A stretch of 64,000 nucleotides of DNA from an uncultured Bacteroides sp. (GCA_902388495.1 CABMPP010000002.1:62001-126000), one strand, 5' to 3'; counted from the first letter of the stretch, positions 1-10,686 are shown. Notes: generated by a model from the letters alone, not told the origin. Numbers and translations are program-made.

Positions 1-343
1 CACGGGCATCATTATCAATAGCAAACGGAACATCCCAACGTTCAGAGCACCATTGCTGCAGATTAATGGAAGGAGCATCATCATACTTAGCATTAGTAGA
101 TACAGCCCGCTTAGTACGAGCATCTACAATACCAGGAAACGCCAGGAATACGCCTTTGAAGGCATTGACGGAAATATTGGCTTCGGCCAACAAGCTATCT
201 ATAGCACTGGAAATTAGCCCCAAGCGAGGTTCCAAGCCATGTATGGAATCTGCTTCAAGCCTTTTAGTGCCAATGACTTTTCCTTGACTTACCAGCCCCA
301 CCTTTATAACAGTACCGCCTAAATCTATTCCTATATAATACAT
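1..343 (-). CDS. ROK-family sugar kinase, N-terminal part (cut by window edge)
   Basis: This is the 5' part of a gene whose remainder lies beyond base 1. The 114 visible codons begin MYYIGIDLGGTVIKVGLV, the ATP-phosphate binding motif (DxGGT) of ROK/glucokinase-type sugar kinases. Further in, AFPGIVDARTKR and AIDNDAR match the ROK pattern in which a proline-glycine turn and an 'xNDAN/R'-like segment build the sugar site. The likely role is cytosolic ATP-dependent phosphorylation of a hexose released by the upstream glycosidases. The ATG at 343 lies 12 bases after the isomerase stop, so the two genes are probably co-transcribed. The substrate (glucose, fructose, mannose or an amino sugar) cannot be fixed from this half. 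A ROK repressor is unlikely because there is no N-terminal winged helix. Confidence 0.85.
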   Translation of the reverse strand, partial: MYYIGIDLGGTVIKVGLVSQGKVIGTKRLEADSIHGLEPRLGLISSAIDSLLAEANISVNAFKGVFLAFPGIVDARTKRAVSTNAKYDDAPSINLQQWCSERWDVPFAIDNDAR

Positions 344-355
344 TTCAATCTTTCT

Positions 356-913
356 TTAAATCAATTTCGGTTTACCATTCACTTCTTTCAAACGACGCGC
401 AAATCCTCCCCGGGCTATTGTTTCGTAATTATGCCCCGCATCCGAAGGCCAACTGGCAGCAAACGTCAGCATACCATTACCTACATTAGCCACACGATGG
501 GCAACCCCTCCCGGAATATAGTGTAAACTCCCCGGATACATACGCTCCGCCCAAACCTCACGCGCCTCATTCATCAGGATAAGCATACCTTCACCTTCCA
601 CACCCCAATAAAATTCAGCCCGGTCAATATTCGAGTGGAAATGTCCCTTTGTCATAAAGTATTCATCACCCACCTTACCAGGCATCAAGTAAGTGATGCC
701 CATAAACAAACCTCCCGGTGTCCCCTCCTTTACCGGGAAAGTACTGGACACATGATAAACAACCTGTTCAAGGTCCATAATCTCAAATGCAGTTTCATCT
801 TCGTAAACTCCTTTTAGATCAATCAGTTTACGAGTAGATTTCTCGACATGTTCTCCAATCAGTTCTTTACCGTTGAAAAACAATTCAGGCATAAATATTT
901 TTACATTTTCCAT
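356..913 (-). CDS. cupin-type glucose-6-phosphate isomerase (cPGI)
   Basis: This gene encodes 185 residues, the usual length of the archaeal-type cupin phosphoglucose isomerases that interconvert glucose-6-phosphate and fructose-6-phosphate. The metal-binding cupin motif is visible: H91 and H93 (TKGHFHSN), E100 (RAEFYWG) and H139 (GGVAHRV). This is the spacing known from the Pyrococcus furiosus enzyme, whose ligands are H88, H90, E97 and H136. There is no signal peptide, so it acts in the cytosol. It sits between a secreted glycosidase and a ROK kinase in one minus-strand operon, so the locus brings its own entry into glycolysis. A housekeeping pgi of the unrelated SIS fold would be expected elsewhere. 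A related cupin sugar isomerase with another substrate is the main alternative. Confidence 0.85.
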   Translation of the reverse strand: MENVKIFMPELFFNGKELIGEHVEKSTRKLIDLKGVYEDETAFEIMDLEQVVYHVSSTFPVKEGTPGGLFMGITYLMPGKVGDEYFMTKGHFHSNIDRAEFYWGVEGEGMLILMNEAREVWAERMYPGSLHYIPGGVAHRVANVGNGMLTFAASWPSDAGHNYETIARGGFARRLKEVNGKPKLI

Positions 914-933
914 TGTTGATAGTAAGTTATATA

Positions 934-3087
934 TTAATTTTCAAGTTCTATCCTCAAGTTGTTGGAACAGGCTGGGTTCAAGCTAATACTGTTTTTTCCG
1001 TTCACTTTGCCCCAAGACCCCGTATGCACAACCAATTTTTTGCACAAGTTATCGCCTAATGGTTCAACCTTCATTTCGGCTATTTTTCCATCCTGGCTCA
1101 CTTCTATAGAAAAAGATAATGGACCAAACGGAGTAGCTACTCCACGAAGAGCTGTACGCATTCCTGCTTTTAGCCATTCCCGAGGCATCCCTTCCAGAAG
1201 ATGCAAATCATTCCCCCTATCCAACTGGAGCAAATGAACCACTAAACGGATAAACTCCGCACTTCCCCAGTTGTGGGGCATGTCACCTACAAAATCACGT
1301 TGCAAATCGCGTGGATTATGCTCCTCACGCCACAAGTATACAGGAGATGCATGATTTGCAAAAGCATACAATGATGCTATAGCACGTTCCGGCTCCCCCA
1401 TCCATAGACAAGCATGTCCATAGAAACTGGCAAAATAATTCCAAATTCCTTCAATAATCCATCCTGTTCCCATCACCATGCCTTCCTGCAGGGTAGTATG
1501 TAACATCTTCATCGTACCAACTGCAATTGAATCATTCATCTCAAATATCTGTCCCGGATAGATGCTTTGACAAAATGCCCACAATGCACGTTGTGGCAGA
1601 CTCCGGTGTTCAGGAACCATCATATTGTTCAAATAATAATTGCCAAAATCATCAACCGCCATATCTCTATGAGCGGCTTTGTGGAATGCAGCAAAGAAAT
1701 CATCATACTCGGCTTGCCATTTTGCTGCATCTTCCTCAGCGCCAAGCCATCTGGCAGCCTCGATCATACTCTTCAAACCAGCAAGATTCCATACTGTATT
1801 CGAATATTCCGGTTGATCAACTCCACCATTCAATCCTCCGTCAATATACCCGGGAGGGATAAGCCCATCATCCAATGGCGTTTCGTTTTCATAAGAACGC
1901 TGCCGCAAGACTTTGATATAATCAACAGTCTTGCAAAGGGTCGGCCAAACAGCATGCAGCCATTCTTTATCTTGTGTCAACATAGCATGGCGAACACATG
2001 TCCAAAGCACAATGCCATTCTCTTTCCAAAAAGTCTTGTTCAGTTTAGCAAACTCCCCCTCCTTACCCTGGAAGGATAATGCATATTCAATGCCTTTACG
2101 TGCTTCCACACCACGTCCTAACAAAGCAGCAGTCTCAGCAAGGAAGGCACCATCTACAATCCACAAGCCACGATAGCAAGTAGGACCTACCTGAAAACTG
2201 ATTTGCCCATCAACAATTTCCCTGGCCTGCCAAATTCCACGAATGGAAGCATCTACCAGGTTCTGAATTTCGCGGTCAGGCACCTCTATCCTATTATACG
2301 GAATGTTTGAATCGTTTTCCCAGAATGCAACAACCTTTTTGCACATGTCAGGGAGCCTGCATAGCAATTCTTGAGGCTCGGACAGCATGGAAGTCATCAA
2401 ATCCGACTGCAGACCATTATCATAAACCCCAGCCAACAAGTATTCATCGCCCGGGCTTAATGTAACCGGAGCGAGCTCCACAATCGTCTTAAAACTTGCA
2501 AGATTCCTACGTACACGAATAACCGGCAGAGAAAAACAGAAATGTTCCTTATCTCTAATTGTAATCATCCGTCCTTCCACCTTTATCTCATGCTCCGAGT
2601 TCACCACGACTAAAGGAAAAAATGTATGCTCGGAAAGAGTCCGGTTCTTGATGGAAGTCATCAGAATATCTTCACGATTATCAGTTAGCGGATGCACCAA
2701 CTTTTCACCAGTCTGCAGCGATTTAGTTGAAGAGTAGACTTCTTGCGTAACTTCCATCCCATAAACAGAACTCCTCGTTGTAGCTATAGGAATACGGGCA
2801 GAACGCAAATACTGTGATTCAAAGCGCTGATTCTCATCAGCCATCATATGAATAACTGTTCTGAAGCCTTTCCCCAAAGCATAAGCAAAAAACTTTTTAC
2901 CTCCATAATCATAAAATAACTGCCCTTGAGGGCCGACTAAGGTTTTATAAGAATCATCGGGTAAAGCCGGCGTCGTCAGATGCCAGTCCGGAGCATAACG
3001 ATAATCAACCGTCATCTCTTGTCCGACAGCAGGCATGGAACATACCCAAGAAGCTAACAATATAATGATATACCTATCTATTCTCAT
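934..3087 (-). CDS. secreted six-hairpin (alpha/alpha)6-barrel glycosidase-like protein
   Basis: The 717-residue protein has an N-terminal signal peptide (about residues 1-23, ending AVG-Q). It looks like an (alpha/alpha)6 'six-hairpin' glycosidase. After a beta-rich N-terminal third come aromatic-rich helices with CYRGLWIVDGAFLAET, then DDGLIPPGYIDGG and YSNTVWNLAGL, then GTGWIIEGIWNYF and PHNWGSAEF. The last block resembles the conserved acidic end of GH15/GH37/GH63/GH78-type barrels. The CAZy family is not certain by eye. Its ATG overlaps the upstream gene's TGA as ATGA, which indicates translational coupling with the second glycosidase. It is expected to act in the periplasm on oligosaccharides imported by the SusCD pair. 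Confidence 0.7.
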   Translation of the reverse strand: MRIDRYIIILLASWVCSMPAVGQEMTVDYRYAPDWHLTTPALPDDSYKTLVGPQGQLFYDYGGKKFFAYALGKGFRTVIHMMADENQRFESQYLRSARIPIATTRSSVYGMEVTQEVYSSTKSLQTGEKLVHPLTDNREDILMTSIKNRTLSEHTFFPLVVVNSEHEIKVEGRMITIRDKEHFCFSLPVIRVRRNLASFKTIVELAPVTLSPGDEYLLAGVYDNGLQSDLMTSMLSEPQELLCRLPDMCKKVVAFWENDSNIPYNRIEVPDREIQNLVDASIRGIWQAREIVDGQISFQVGPTCYRGLWIVDGAFLAETAALLGRGVEARKGIEYALSFQGKEGEFAKLNKTFWKENGIVLWTCVRHAMLTQDKEWLHAVWPTLCKTVDYIKVLRQRSYENETPLDDGLIPPGYIDGGLNGGVDQPEYSNTVWNLAGLKSMIEAARWLGAEEDAAKWQAEYDDFFAAFHKAAHRDMAVDDFGNYYLNNMMVPEHRSLPQRALWAFCQSIYPGQIFEMNDSIAVGTMKMLHTTLQEGMVMGTGWIIEGIWNYFASFYGHACLWMGEPERAIASLYAFANHASPVYLWREEHNPRDLQRDFVGDMPHNWGSAEFIRLVVHLLQLDRGNDLHLLEGMPREWLKAGMRTALRGVATPFGPLSFSIEVSQDGKIAEMKVEPLGDNLCKKLVVHTGSWGKVNGKNSISLNPACSNNLRIELEN

Positions 3088-6000
3088 TGGATACTATTAT
3101 TTAATTCATGCTTATTTTTACCAACAATACGTCCTATAATCTCCTCACCGAGCACACGAGTCGTTACGGCTGGAGTAATCAAAGTATAACCTCCTCCGCT
3201 GTCTCCATGTGCGATGCGTACAACACATGGATATCGTTCCGTTTCCATAGGATAGAGCAAACGCTCATGAGTCCAAGTATAGGCCAACACTTCAAATTGG
3301 AGAGGTGCAAAAAGAGCAAAATCCGTATAAGCAGTATTGACAGGCATATCAACTTCGGGTAATCCGGCAAGCACCGTCCCGTCCATAAACTGAATGCCTC
3401 GTCCGTTTATTGCAAAGCCAAACAGCCCTTGTTTAGTACTCCATGAATTAAAGAACTGTTCATTTCCCCAATAATTAACTCCCTTCCGCTTCGATACTTC
3501 AAGACCTATTTCAGGTAAGTCTTCATCTAAAGCCTGCCAAGCATACCGAGCACCTTCAATACCAACATTTGGACGATTTTTATCTGTCAATCCTTCGCAT
3601 AACGCATCTTTCATAATACGTATTTCTACCTTATTCTCTCCTCCAAAATTGAAGGCTTTATAAGCAGGCGATGCAGGAGTAAAACGATATATGCGACTAA
3701 CACGTTTATATTTATGGGAATGCCGGTAGTCAGTACGCGTAGGGTATTCTTGCTTCATATACCGATCCATATCTACATACGAAGCCACAAAGTTTCCATT
3801 TACGAAAATAGAATCCAAACCAACAATCTGCCCGATCTCAACAAACAATTCCTTACCATTGAAGTATTGAGGTATTTCAACCGTAGCCTGATAATTGAAT
3901 GTTCCATTCTTTGAATCCCCTACAGATTTCCAGCCATGAAAATATCTTTTTTCTCTTGCCGGCAGGTACTGCTCCCAATCTACAATGCCACATTGTTCTC
4001 CCAGAATACCAGCTCCATCCTCATCATTCTTTTCATTTACTGTAGCACCATAAAAAATCACATTACCACCTCTAGCAACAAATTCTTCCAATGCCACTCG
4101 TATTGAAACTCCCTTCTTTGTAGCCAGTGGTAGTCTGTTACCCTGAATAATAAGATGCCGAATATCAGAATGAGCAATCTCAGCCAATCCTTCCACATCT
4201 ACTTTTTCCGTAATAAACCCAATCGGTTGCACATGAAACTCCGGATCAAAGAACTGGGCATATTTACCAGCTTTGAGTGGCATTACTTTTTTCTTGGTCA
4301 CCGGAACATAAGACACACTAATGTTTTGGGGGACTTTCTCAACCACCTTCTCAGCTCCAATCACATTTATTTCCTCTACCGTAAATACTTTCTTTATCAA
4401 CTTACTATCTACAGAAACAAAAACCTTACCTCCTTTGGCTATAATCCTGATAAATCCGCCAGGAACAGGCATCTGACAAGAATAGTCAGTCCAAGTGACC
4501 GGTACCTTCGGAACAACGCGTATCCCTTTCCAACCAGGAATCACCACTTCAATTCCCATCAAATCTTTTACAACCACATCCATCAAGTTACCGGCTGCCG
4601 TAGGAAAAGCATTCCCCCCATAAGTTGTTCCATCCAAAGCAAGAGTTTCTTCCATCAATCCCGGATATTTTTCATCCTTAATAGTATTGGCTGCCAAACT
4701 AAGCAGTCTGTACCCCCCTTCAGGATCTCCATGTTTAAATCGAGCCTCAGCTTCCCAAAGATTCCACCAGGGCCACACTTTCACGTTCTGATCATTAGTA
4801 AGAGGCACATGATTCATTTTAGGTAAGATAGTTATTGAACCGAAATCGTTCCAATTATTTTGCTTCAGAAAATCCAAGGTCCGGCTGGTACGCTTACCAT
4901 CTGTTGCTCCTATCTTCAAAAGCATACTCTGCGAGGGCTGTGCACTACGCTCGCTAATGTTTCCCCATAAAGCCATATTATTGAAATATCCTTTCTGGTC
5001 ATTCCAATATACAGTATTTATTGCATTTACCGTCCGCTGATACAAAGACTGATAATAAGCTGCTTTGCCGGCATTTCCCAATTCCTGCTCTATCCTATGT
5101 GCATACTGCAACATACCCGAGTACATAGCGTTGGCTGCAAGCGTAGAGACTCCATTTGTTGTAAGCATCATAATCATGTGATCCATAAACTCGGTCACAT
5201 CGATAATCAAACCATCCTCATCATAATCACGGGTAATCCAGAAATCGACCCAAGGGCGCATGATGCAAGCATCTTCAGCCAGTTGCTCCTTGTTGCCGGA
5301 ATAGAGGTAATAATTCCAAATGGAACGTACTGTCCAGCCGATACCCTCAGCAGTTCCTCCCTGAGACGGGTCATTTGAATTTTTACAATCAGCAGGAGAC
5401 ATCAAATTATAGCGTTGCAAATCATATTCCAATGATTTGCGTGCCTTATCGGCACGACCAGAAGCCAATGCTCCAGGAAGAAGCCCGGAACCCAAATCTC
5501 TTGCCCAAATATCAAGCCACCGAAAGAGTTCACACAACATAAACTCTCCATTGAATCCTAAGTCAAGGAGATATTGCGAGAACTGTACAGCCATATCAAG
5601 AGTATGATTCGGTGTATTGATTACCAATTTCTCCTGATAGGGTTTGTACAAAATATCTTTTAAGGCTGCATATGTCAATGAACCGGCGACATTCCTTTCC
5701 GAAAAAAAGGTTGTACATTTTTTAGCATTTCTGTTTAATCGTTTTTTAAGCCGAGAAGCAGATCTATCCTGCAATACAACTTCTGTTGCAAGATTGGTCT
5801 CAACAGCCAAAATAAATCCATACTTAGGGGTAACTCCATAAAGCACGCGCGTACCGTCACTGCCAACGTACTCCACTCCACCGGGAAAAAAGAAGGAGGT
5901 CGGATCGTTCAATACAGAAAGCTGAAAAGAATCTGCAAATATCTGCAAACTACCTTCAATCTTCTTTCCCCGCACAGATTTGAAGCTATCAGGATGCGTT

Positions 6001-6137
6001 TGGATCAAAAAAGTTCCATCTCCCACAAGCCCGGCAATAGATTTGTGAGGGTACTCCAAGGACATTGTATGCTGTGCGAGAAGTAAGCTCCACCCACAAA
6101 CAAAAATCAGAAATATCAGGCTTTTTTTCATTGACAC
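3084..6137 (-). CDS. large secreted glycosidase-like protein with beta-sandwich C-terminus
   Basis: The 1017-residue protein has a signal peptide (about residues 1-22, ending LLLAQ). Residues ~170-560 form an aromatic-rich helical barrel (WLDIWARDLGSGLLPG, GIGWTVRSIWNYYLYSG, VWPWWNLWEAEARF) of the six-hairpin glycosidase type. A small beta domain follows. The last ~300 residues hold a ThuA/glutaminase-like segment and a jelly-roll region (FNGKELFVEIGQIVGLDSIFVNG) resembling a galactose-binding domain. The architecture reminds me of the Bacteroidales DUF4450 group, but I have not verified that. It lies 89 bases after susD and overlaps the next glycosidase by four bases. The two probably degrade one glycan together. 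The substrate is unknown. Confidence 0.65.
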   Translation of the reverse strand: MSMKKSLIFLIFVCGWSLLLAQHTMSLEYPHKSIAGLVGDGTFLIQTHPDSFKSVRGKKIEGSLQIFADSFQLSVLNDPTSFFFPGGVEYVGSDGTRVLYGVTPKYGFILAVETNLATEVVLQDRSASRLKKRLNRNAKKCTTFFSERNVAGSLTYAALKDILYKPYQEKLVINTPNHTLDMAVQFSQYLLDLGFNGEFMLCELFRWLDIWARDLGSGLLPGALASGRADKARKSLEYDLQRYNLMSPADCKNSNDPSQGGTAEGIGWTVRSIWNYYLYSGNKEQLAEDACIMRPWVDFWITRDYDEDGLIIDVTEFMDHMIMMLTTNGVSTLAANAMYSGMLQYAHRIEQELGNAGKAAYYQSLYQRTVNAINTVYWNDQKGYFNNMALWGNISERSAQPSQSMLLKIGATDGKRTSRTLDFLKQNNWNDFGSITILPKMNHVPLTNDQNVKVWPWWNLWEAEARFKHGDPEGGYRLLSLAANTIKDEKYPGLMEETLALDGTTYGGNAFPTAAGNLMDVVVKDLMGIEVVIPGWKGIRVVPKVPVTWTDYSCQMPVPGGFIRIIAKGGKVFVSVDSKLIKKVFTVEEINVIGAEKVVEKVPQNISVSYVPVTKKKVMPLKAGKYAQFFDPEFHVQPIGFITEKVDVEGLAEIAHSDIRHLIIQGNRLPLATKKGVSIRVALEEFVARGGNVIFYGATVNEKNDEDGAGILGEQCGIVDWEQYLPAREKRYFHGWKSVGDSKNGTFNYQATVEIPQYFNGKELFVEIGQIVGLDSIFVNGNFVASYVDMDRYMKQEYPTRTDYRHSHKYKRVSRIYRFTPASPAYKAFNFGGENKVEIRIMKDALCEGLTDKNRPNVGIEGARYAWQALDEDLPEIGLEVSKRKGVNYWGNEQFFNSWSTKQGLFGFAINGRGIQFMDGTVLAGLPEVDMPVNTAYTDFALFAPLQFEVLAYTWTHERLLYPMETERYPCVVRIAHGDSGGGYTLITPAVTTRVLGEEIIGRIVGKNKHELNNSIQ

Positions 6138-6226
6138 TCAGCATTTATTGTTAATGGAGAAATTGACTTTCAAGCCACAGTCAAACTGAAATTACTGCAA
6201 ATCAATTTCTCCATCAAATATTTCAA

Positions 6227-7735
6227 TTAATAACCCGGATTCTGTACCAGACTAGGGTTCTTTTGAATCTCAGCAAGAGGAATAGGGAATACAAAAGTAT
6301 GCTTATCCGCATCATCTTTATTTGGCTTGAAGTCCCATGTATCGCCAAACGTTCCAAACCGGATCTGGTCATTACGTCTCCAGCCTTCAAAAACAAGTTC
6401 AAATCCACGTTCATCAAGCAAGACTTCAAGAGTGAGCTTTTTAATAGCCTTATCCTCTGTCCAAGGATCAAAATTGCGAGATCGCACTTCATTCACAATG
6501 GCACGTGCTTCCGGCTCATTGGCTTCACTAATACGAAGCAAGCATTCAGCCTTCATCAATAGAACATCCGAATAGCGGAATATTGCAAAGTCATTGTTCA
6601 AATGATTATGCCCACCTTTCTCCGGTTCCCATTTATACAGTCTGGCACCTTCAACCTCTGTAGCATTCTCGAAATTCACCATATCAATAGTAATATTCAA
6701 ATCATTGCCATTACGGTCTTTAAGCTTTTCTCCTGACGGGCCGTACTGCTGTCCATACATAAACCATTTTTTCCGAATATCTGCTTCATCATACTTATGA
6801 ACAAAACCGGGTACGGCACACGGTCCATTCCAACAGTCACAATCGAAATCAAAAGTCCTATTGTTGGAATAATGCCATGACATCTGATATGGGATAAAAT
6901 AACCACGGAAGTAATTATAATCATACGGCACTATCAAAATGTTTTCTTTCGAACCTTCATTCTTCACCTTAAAGTTCGTATTGATATCAGGTTCAAGAAT
7001 ATACTGTCCTCCCTCAATTACTTTATTACAGCAATCCAATGCTTTCTCCCATTGAGGAGTTCCCGTATACACTTCCGCATTGATATAAAGTTTTGCCATC
7101 AGAGTATAGCATGCCCATTTGGTGAACTTTCCATAAGTAGTAGTAGTAACCTCCCCTGTCAGTTGATCTTTGATTGCCAACAGTTCACTTTCTACAAAGT
7201 CATAAACATCCTTACGGGTAACCCCTTTATTGGTTGGCAGCCCTTCTTCGTATTTGGTTACAATAGGCACACTTCCAATGCCATCGAGCATAACGAAATA
7301 CCACAATGCCCTCAAACCGCGCAGTTCTGCCATAATACGGTCCTTATCCTGAATATCAACTGTCGTTGTTTCCAAGAGGTTCAGCGTTTTATTAATCGTT
7401 GTCACATCAGTGAAATGCCACAAGTTGGGGCACTCTTCTGCCCGCCATTCATGACGATGATAGCGCAGATAAATACCTCCTGAAAGCCAGTCCAGACCAC
7501 GAGCCGGAATCATATACTCATCCGAGCTAACCATGGTATACCAAAACTGATCATTCACCCAATTGACAAGAGTTCCATAAGCCGGGCCTATAAGCGCATT
7601 CATTTCCTCTGTTGTCGTACCAAACTCATCTTGCGGAATAACGCTATACAGACGTTCATCCAAATCTGTACACGACGTACTGAATACAGATACGGTAAAA
7701 AGCGTAGCAAAAGCTAATTTATTGATATTTTTCAT
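6227..7735 (-). CDS. SusD/RagB-family outer-membrane glycan-binding lipoprotein
   Basis: The 502-residue protein begins with a lipoprotein signal ending TSC at C22, followed by TDLDERLYS, the usual SusD start ('C-x-D-L-D'). The helical TPR-like body and a C-terminus typical of SusD/RagB (RNDQIRFGTF, VFPIPLAEIQKNPSLVQNPGY) are visible. SusD proteins sit on the cell surface as the lid of the SusC transporter and bind the glycan. The ATG lies 17 bases after the susC stop, so the two are translated from one transcript. Length is within the family range. It is the second gene of the utilization locus, whose enzymes follow downstream. Confidence 0.95.
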   Translation of the reverse strand: MKNINKLAFATLFTVSVFSTSCTDLDERLYSVIPQDEFGTTTEEMNALIGPAYGTLVNWVNDQFWYTMVSSDEYMIPARGLDWLSGGIYLRYHRHEWRAEECPNLWHFTDVTTINKTLNLLETTTVDIQDKDRIMAELRGLRALWYFVMLDGIGSVPIVTKYEEGLPTNKGVTRKDVYDFVESELLAIKDQLTGEVTTTTYGKFTKWACYTLMAKLYINAEVYTGTPQWEKALDCCNKVIEGGQYILEPDINTNFKVKNEGSKENILIVPYDYNYFRGYFIPYQMSWHYSNNRTFDFDCDCWNGPCAVPGFVHKYDEADIRKKWFMYGQQYGPSGEKLKDRNGNDLNITIDMVNFENATEVEGARLYKWEPEKGGHNHLNNDFAIFRYSDVLLMKAECLLRISEANEPEARAIVNEVRSRNFDPWTEDKAIKKLTLEVLLDERGFELVFEGWRRNDQIRFGTFGDTWDFKPNKDDADKHTFVFPIPLAEIQKNPSLVQNPGY

Positions 7736-7752
7736 GATGATTATCGATTTAA

Positions 7753-10686
7753 TTAAAATGTTACATTCAGTCCTAAAGAAAAGGATCTTGTTTTAGGATA
7801 ATAATTACGCGCATCAATACCAAAAACCAAACCGTCCTGACTCACCTCCGGATCAATACCACTATATTTGGTTATGATAAACAGATTATTGGCTGTTGCC
7901 GTCAACTTCAGATTCTTAACCGGCGTTCCCGGTCTGAACTTGAAATTATACCCCAATTGAATGTTCTCCAACCGCACAAAACTGCCATCCTCAATATAAT
8001 ATGAAGAGTATACAAGAGGCTGTTTAGCTATTTTCAAGCCTGTATCAAGAATGTTACTACCCGGCAAACGGTTTGCATCATTCAAATACAAAGCTGTACC
8101 ATTCAATACATCATTTCCAAATACACCTCTTAATAAGAACGAACAGAAGAAATTCTTATATTGGAAGGAGTGACTCATATTGATGGTAAAGTCTGGTTGT
8201 GCACAACCAATTTCCGTACGGTCATCCGCATAAACATATTTTCCATCACCACTAATATCTGCATATTGAAAAATGCCATTCTCATCCTTGCCTATATATT
8301 TCGCACCATAAAATGTTCCAATGGGAGAACCCGGTTTAAGAATCTGAGAAGTCTCCTGCAAACCGGTTATAGTTTGGGCTCCAGTATATACAACATCACG
8401 TTGGAACTCATCATTTGATAATGACTCCAGCATATTTTTATTGTGTGCCAGGTTTACGCTTACATTCCATTGAAAATCTTTAGTCTGGATAGGAGTCGAT
8501 TCCAACGTAATCTCGAAACCTTTATTCGAAACCTCACCTACATTGGCCATCATTGTACCATATTGATAGGGAGGAGTCGGTACAGGATAGTTATACAACA
8601 GATTTTTAGTATACTTATCATAATATTCAATGCTACCTCTCAGCAATCCATTCCATAGATGAAAATCAAGACCGATATTGAACTGTGAAGTTTGTTCCCA
8701 CTTCAGATCGGGATTGGCGTTCTGGTTCGGAGTATATTGTGTATAGAATTGCCCGTTACTGTAATAATAACCTCCTGTACCATACATTGCCAATGTCTTA
8801 TAATTGGGAATATCCTGATTACCTGTAACACCATAAGATACACGCAACTTAAGATCTTCTACAAAGTTGAAGCGATTCATAAACTTCTCCTGAGAGATGC
8901 GCCATGCCGCTGAAACTGACGGAAAATATCCCCACCGATTATTAGCACCAAACTTTGAAGAACCATCACGACGCAAGGTTGCAGTCAGCATATATTTGCT
9001 GTCATAGCTATAGTTCGCACGTCCATAGAAAGAAATCAAACGATTAGAGTTTTTCTGGCTCGAAATATCACCTGGCAAAAGATTATTACCTGCACCTAAA
9101 TTATTATAAGTGAACAAATCTGTAACAAATTCACGATTTTGGGCACTAAAACCTTCATTAAAGAATTCCTGAAAAGAATAACCAACAACGGCATTCACTT
9201 TATGTTTTTCAACAAATGTCTTGTCAAACGTCAGGTTACCTTCAAGAAGCGACTGATTATCCTCTGAAGTTTCACGCCTGGCAATACCTTTTGCAGCTTC
9301 TGCCGGACGAGAAGTCCTGGGAGCATAATATCCCCATAAAAAGTCATTACGCGACATTGACCCATTTAGACCTATTGACAGAAAGGGAAATATCTTATAA
9401 TCAGCAGCAAGGCGTCCCTGAAGATAATTACGACTTTTATCGGAAGTCAGCTGATTCAGAATGGCAACAGGATTATAATTGAGCATTCCGTTTTCTTCCT
9501 TATAACCACCGTTTTCATCATAAATGGGCATTGTCGGATTCAGATTATACGCATAAGTATATACATTTCCATCAGGCACATCATGCCACTTTTCAAATGT
9601 ACCGTTCAAAGCCAGATTGACGGTCAATTTATCATCAAGCGCTTTTTGTTCTAATGAGAAATTGGCATTGAAACGTTGCAAATCATTACTAAGCATAATA
9701 CCTTTTTGGTCAAGAAAAGTCACACCTGCACGATACTTGCTCGTCTTACTGCCACCGGTAAGGCTAAGATTATGGCTCTGAGAATATCCTGTACGGAAAA
9801 TCTCTTTATGCCATTCCGTATTGCCTCCATAATCTGTAGCATTCAAATTATTCTCTTTCACATATTGCCTCCACTGGTCAGCAGACAGCATATCCAGATT
9901 ATTGGCTATATTCTCAATACTGAAATACCCATTGTAAGAAATGCTTGCCGACCCCTCACGTCCTTTTTTCGTTGTAATAATGATAACGCCATTGGCAGAG
10001 CGGGCACCATAGATGGCAGCAGCCGAAGCATCTTTCAGCACAGAAACAGACTCAACATCTTCCGGAGAAATAATATTCATAGAAGCCCCGGGAACACCAT
10101 CAATAACTACTAACGGGCCATTTCCTCCCAAAAGGGACGTAGTACCACGCAAACGCATCGAAGCGCCAGTTGTAGGATCTCCTCCCGGCTTTGTTATCAC
10201 AAGACCAGCTACCTGCCCGGCTATCAACTGATCGACAGAAGCCACGACACCTTTATTAAAATTCTTATCCGAAAGATTAGTAACCGATCCCGTCAAATCT
10301 TTTTTACGCACTGTACCATAACCTACAGCTACAACCTCTTTCAATGTTATAGATTCATCTTGAAGAGTGACCTTCATTATACCATTAGAGGGAATTTCAA
10401 ATTCACTTGTTCTCATTCCAATATAAGAAAAGCGCAGACTCTTAAATTCTGCAGGAACTTTCAGTTGAAAATTACCATCCAAATCAGTAATCGCGCCAAT
10501 ATTGGATGCACCTACAACCAGCACACTGGCACCAATAACAGCTTCTCCATTAGTATCCAGTACAGTTCCTTTTACATCTCGCTGCTGTGCAAATGTCGTT
10601 ACAGTACATAACAGTAACACAATAGCCACAGCTACAAACTTAGAGTAATAACTCCATGTGTTTTTCTTCAGGTTCATAGTTTTCAT
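7753..10686 (-). CDS. SusC/RagA-family TonB-linked outer-membrane transporter
   Basis: The 977-residue protein has a signal peptide (cleavage near TTFAQQ). A CarboxypepD_reg-like domain follows (GTVLDTNGEAVIGASVLV through GAITDLDGNFQLKV). The plug domain (~115-240) ends in NGVIIITTKKGREG, a SusC signature, and a long 22-strand-type barrel ends NVTF. It imports oligosaccharides across the outer membrane using TonB energy. It is the first gene of the minus-strand locus. Its leader contains a TAnnTTTG promoter at 10934-10941 and a palindrome immediately downstream of that. An alternative start at the second Met (MNLKKN) would shorten the protein by three residues without changing the signal peptide. 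Confidence 0.95.
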   Translation of the reverse strand: MKTMNLKKNTWSYYSKFVAVAIVLLLCTVTTFAQQRDVKGTVLDTNGEAVIGASVLVVGASNIGAITDLDGNFQLKVPAEFKSLRFSYIGMRTSEFEIPSNGIMKVTLQDESITLKEVVAVGYGTVRKKDLTGSVTNLSDKNFNKGVVASVDQLIAGQVAGLVITKPGGDPTTGASMRLRGTTSLLGGNGPLVVIDGVPGASMNIISPEDVESVSVLKDASAAAIYGARSANGVIIITTKKGREGSASISYNGYFSIENIANNLDMLSADQWRQYVKENNLNATDYGGNTEWHKEIFRTGYSQSHNLSLTGGSKTSKYRAGVTFLDQKGIMLSNDLQRFNANFSLEQKALDDKLTVNLALNGTFEKWHDVPDGNVYTYAYNLNPTMPIYDENGGYKEENGMLNYNPVAILNQLTSDKSRNYLQGRLAADYKIFPFLSIGLNGSMSRNDFLWGYYAPRTSRPAEAAKGIARRETSEDNQSLLEGNLTFDKTFVEKHKVNAVVGYSFQEFFNEGFSAQNREFVTDLFTYNNLGAGNNLLPGDISSQKNSNRLISFYGRANYSYDSKYMLTATLRRDGSSKFGANNRWGYFPSVSAAWRISQEKFMNRFNFVEDLKLRVSYGVTGNQDIPNYKTLAMYGTGGYYYSNGQFYTQYTPNQNANPDLKWEQTSQFNIGLDFHLWNGLLRGSIEYYDKYTKNLLYNYPVPTPPYQYGTMMANVGEVSNKGFEITLESTPIQTKDFQWNVSVNLAHNKNMLESLSNDEFQRDVVYTGAQTITGLQETSQILKPGSPIGTFYGAKYIGKDENGIFQYADISGDGKYVYADDRTEIGCAQPDFTINMSHSFQYKNFFCSFLLRGVFGNDVLNGTALYLNDANRLPGSNILDTGLKIAKQPLVYSSYYIEDGSFVRLENIQLGYNFKFRPGTPVKNLKLTATANNLFIITKYSGIDPEVSQDGLVFGIDARNYYPKTRSFSLGLNVTF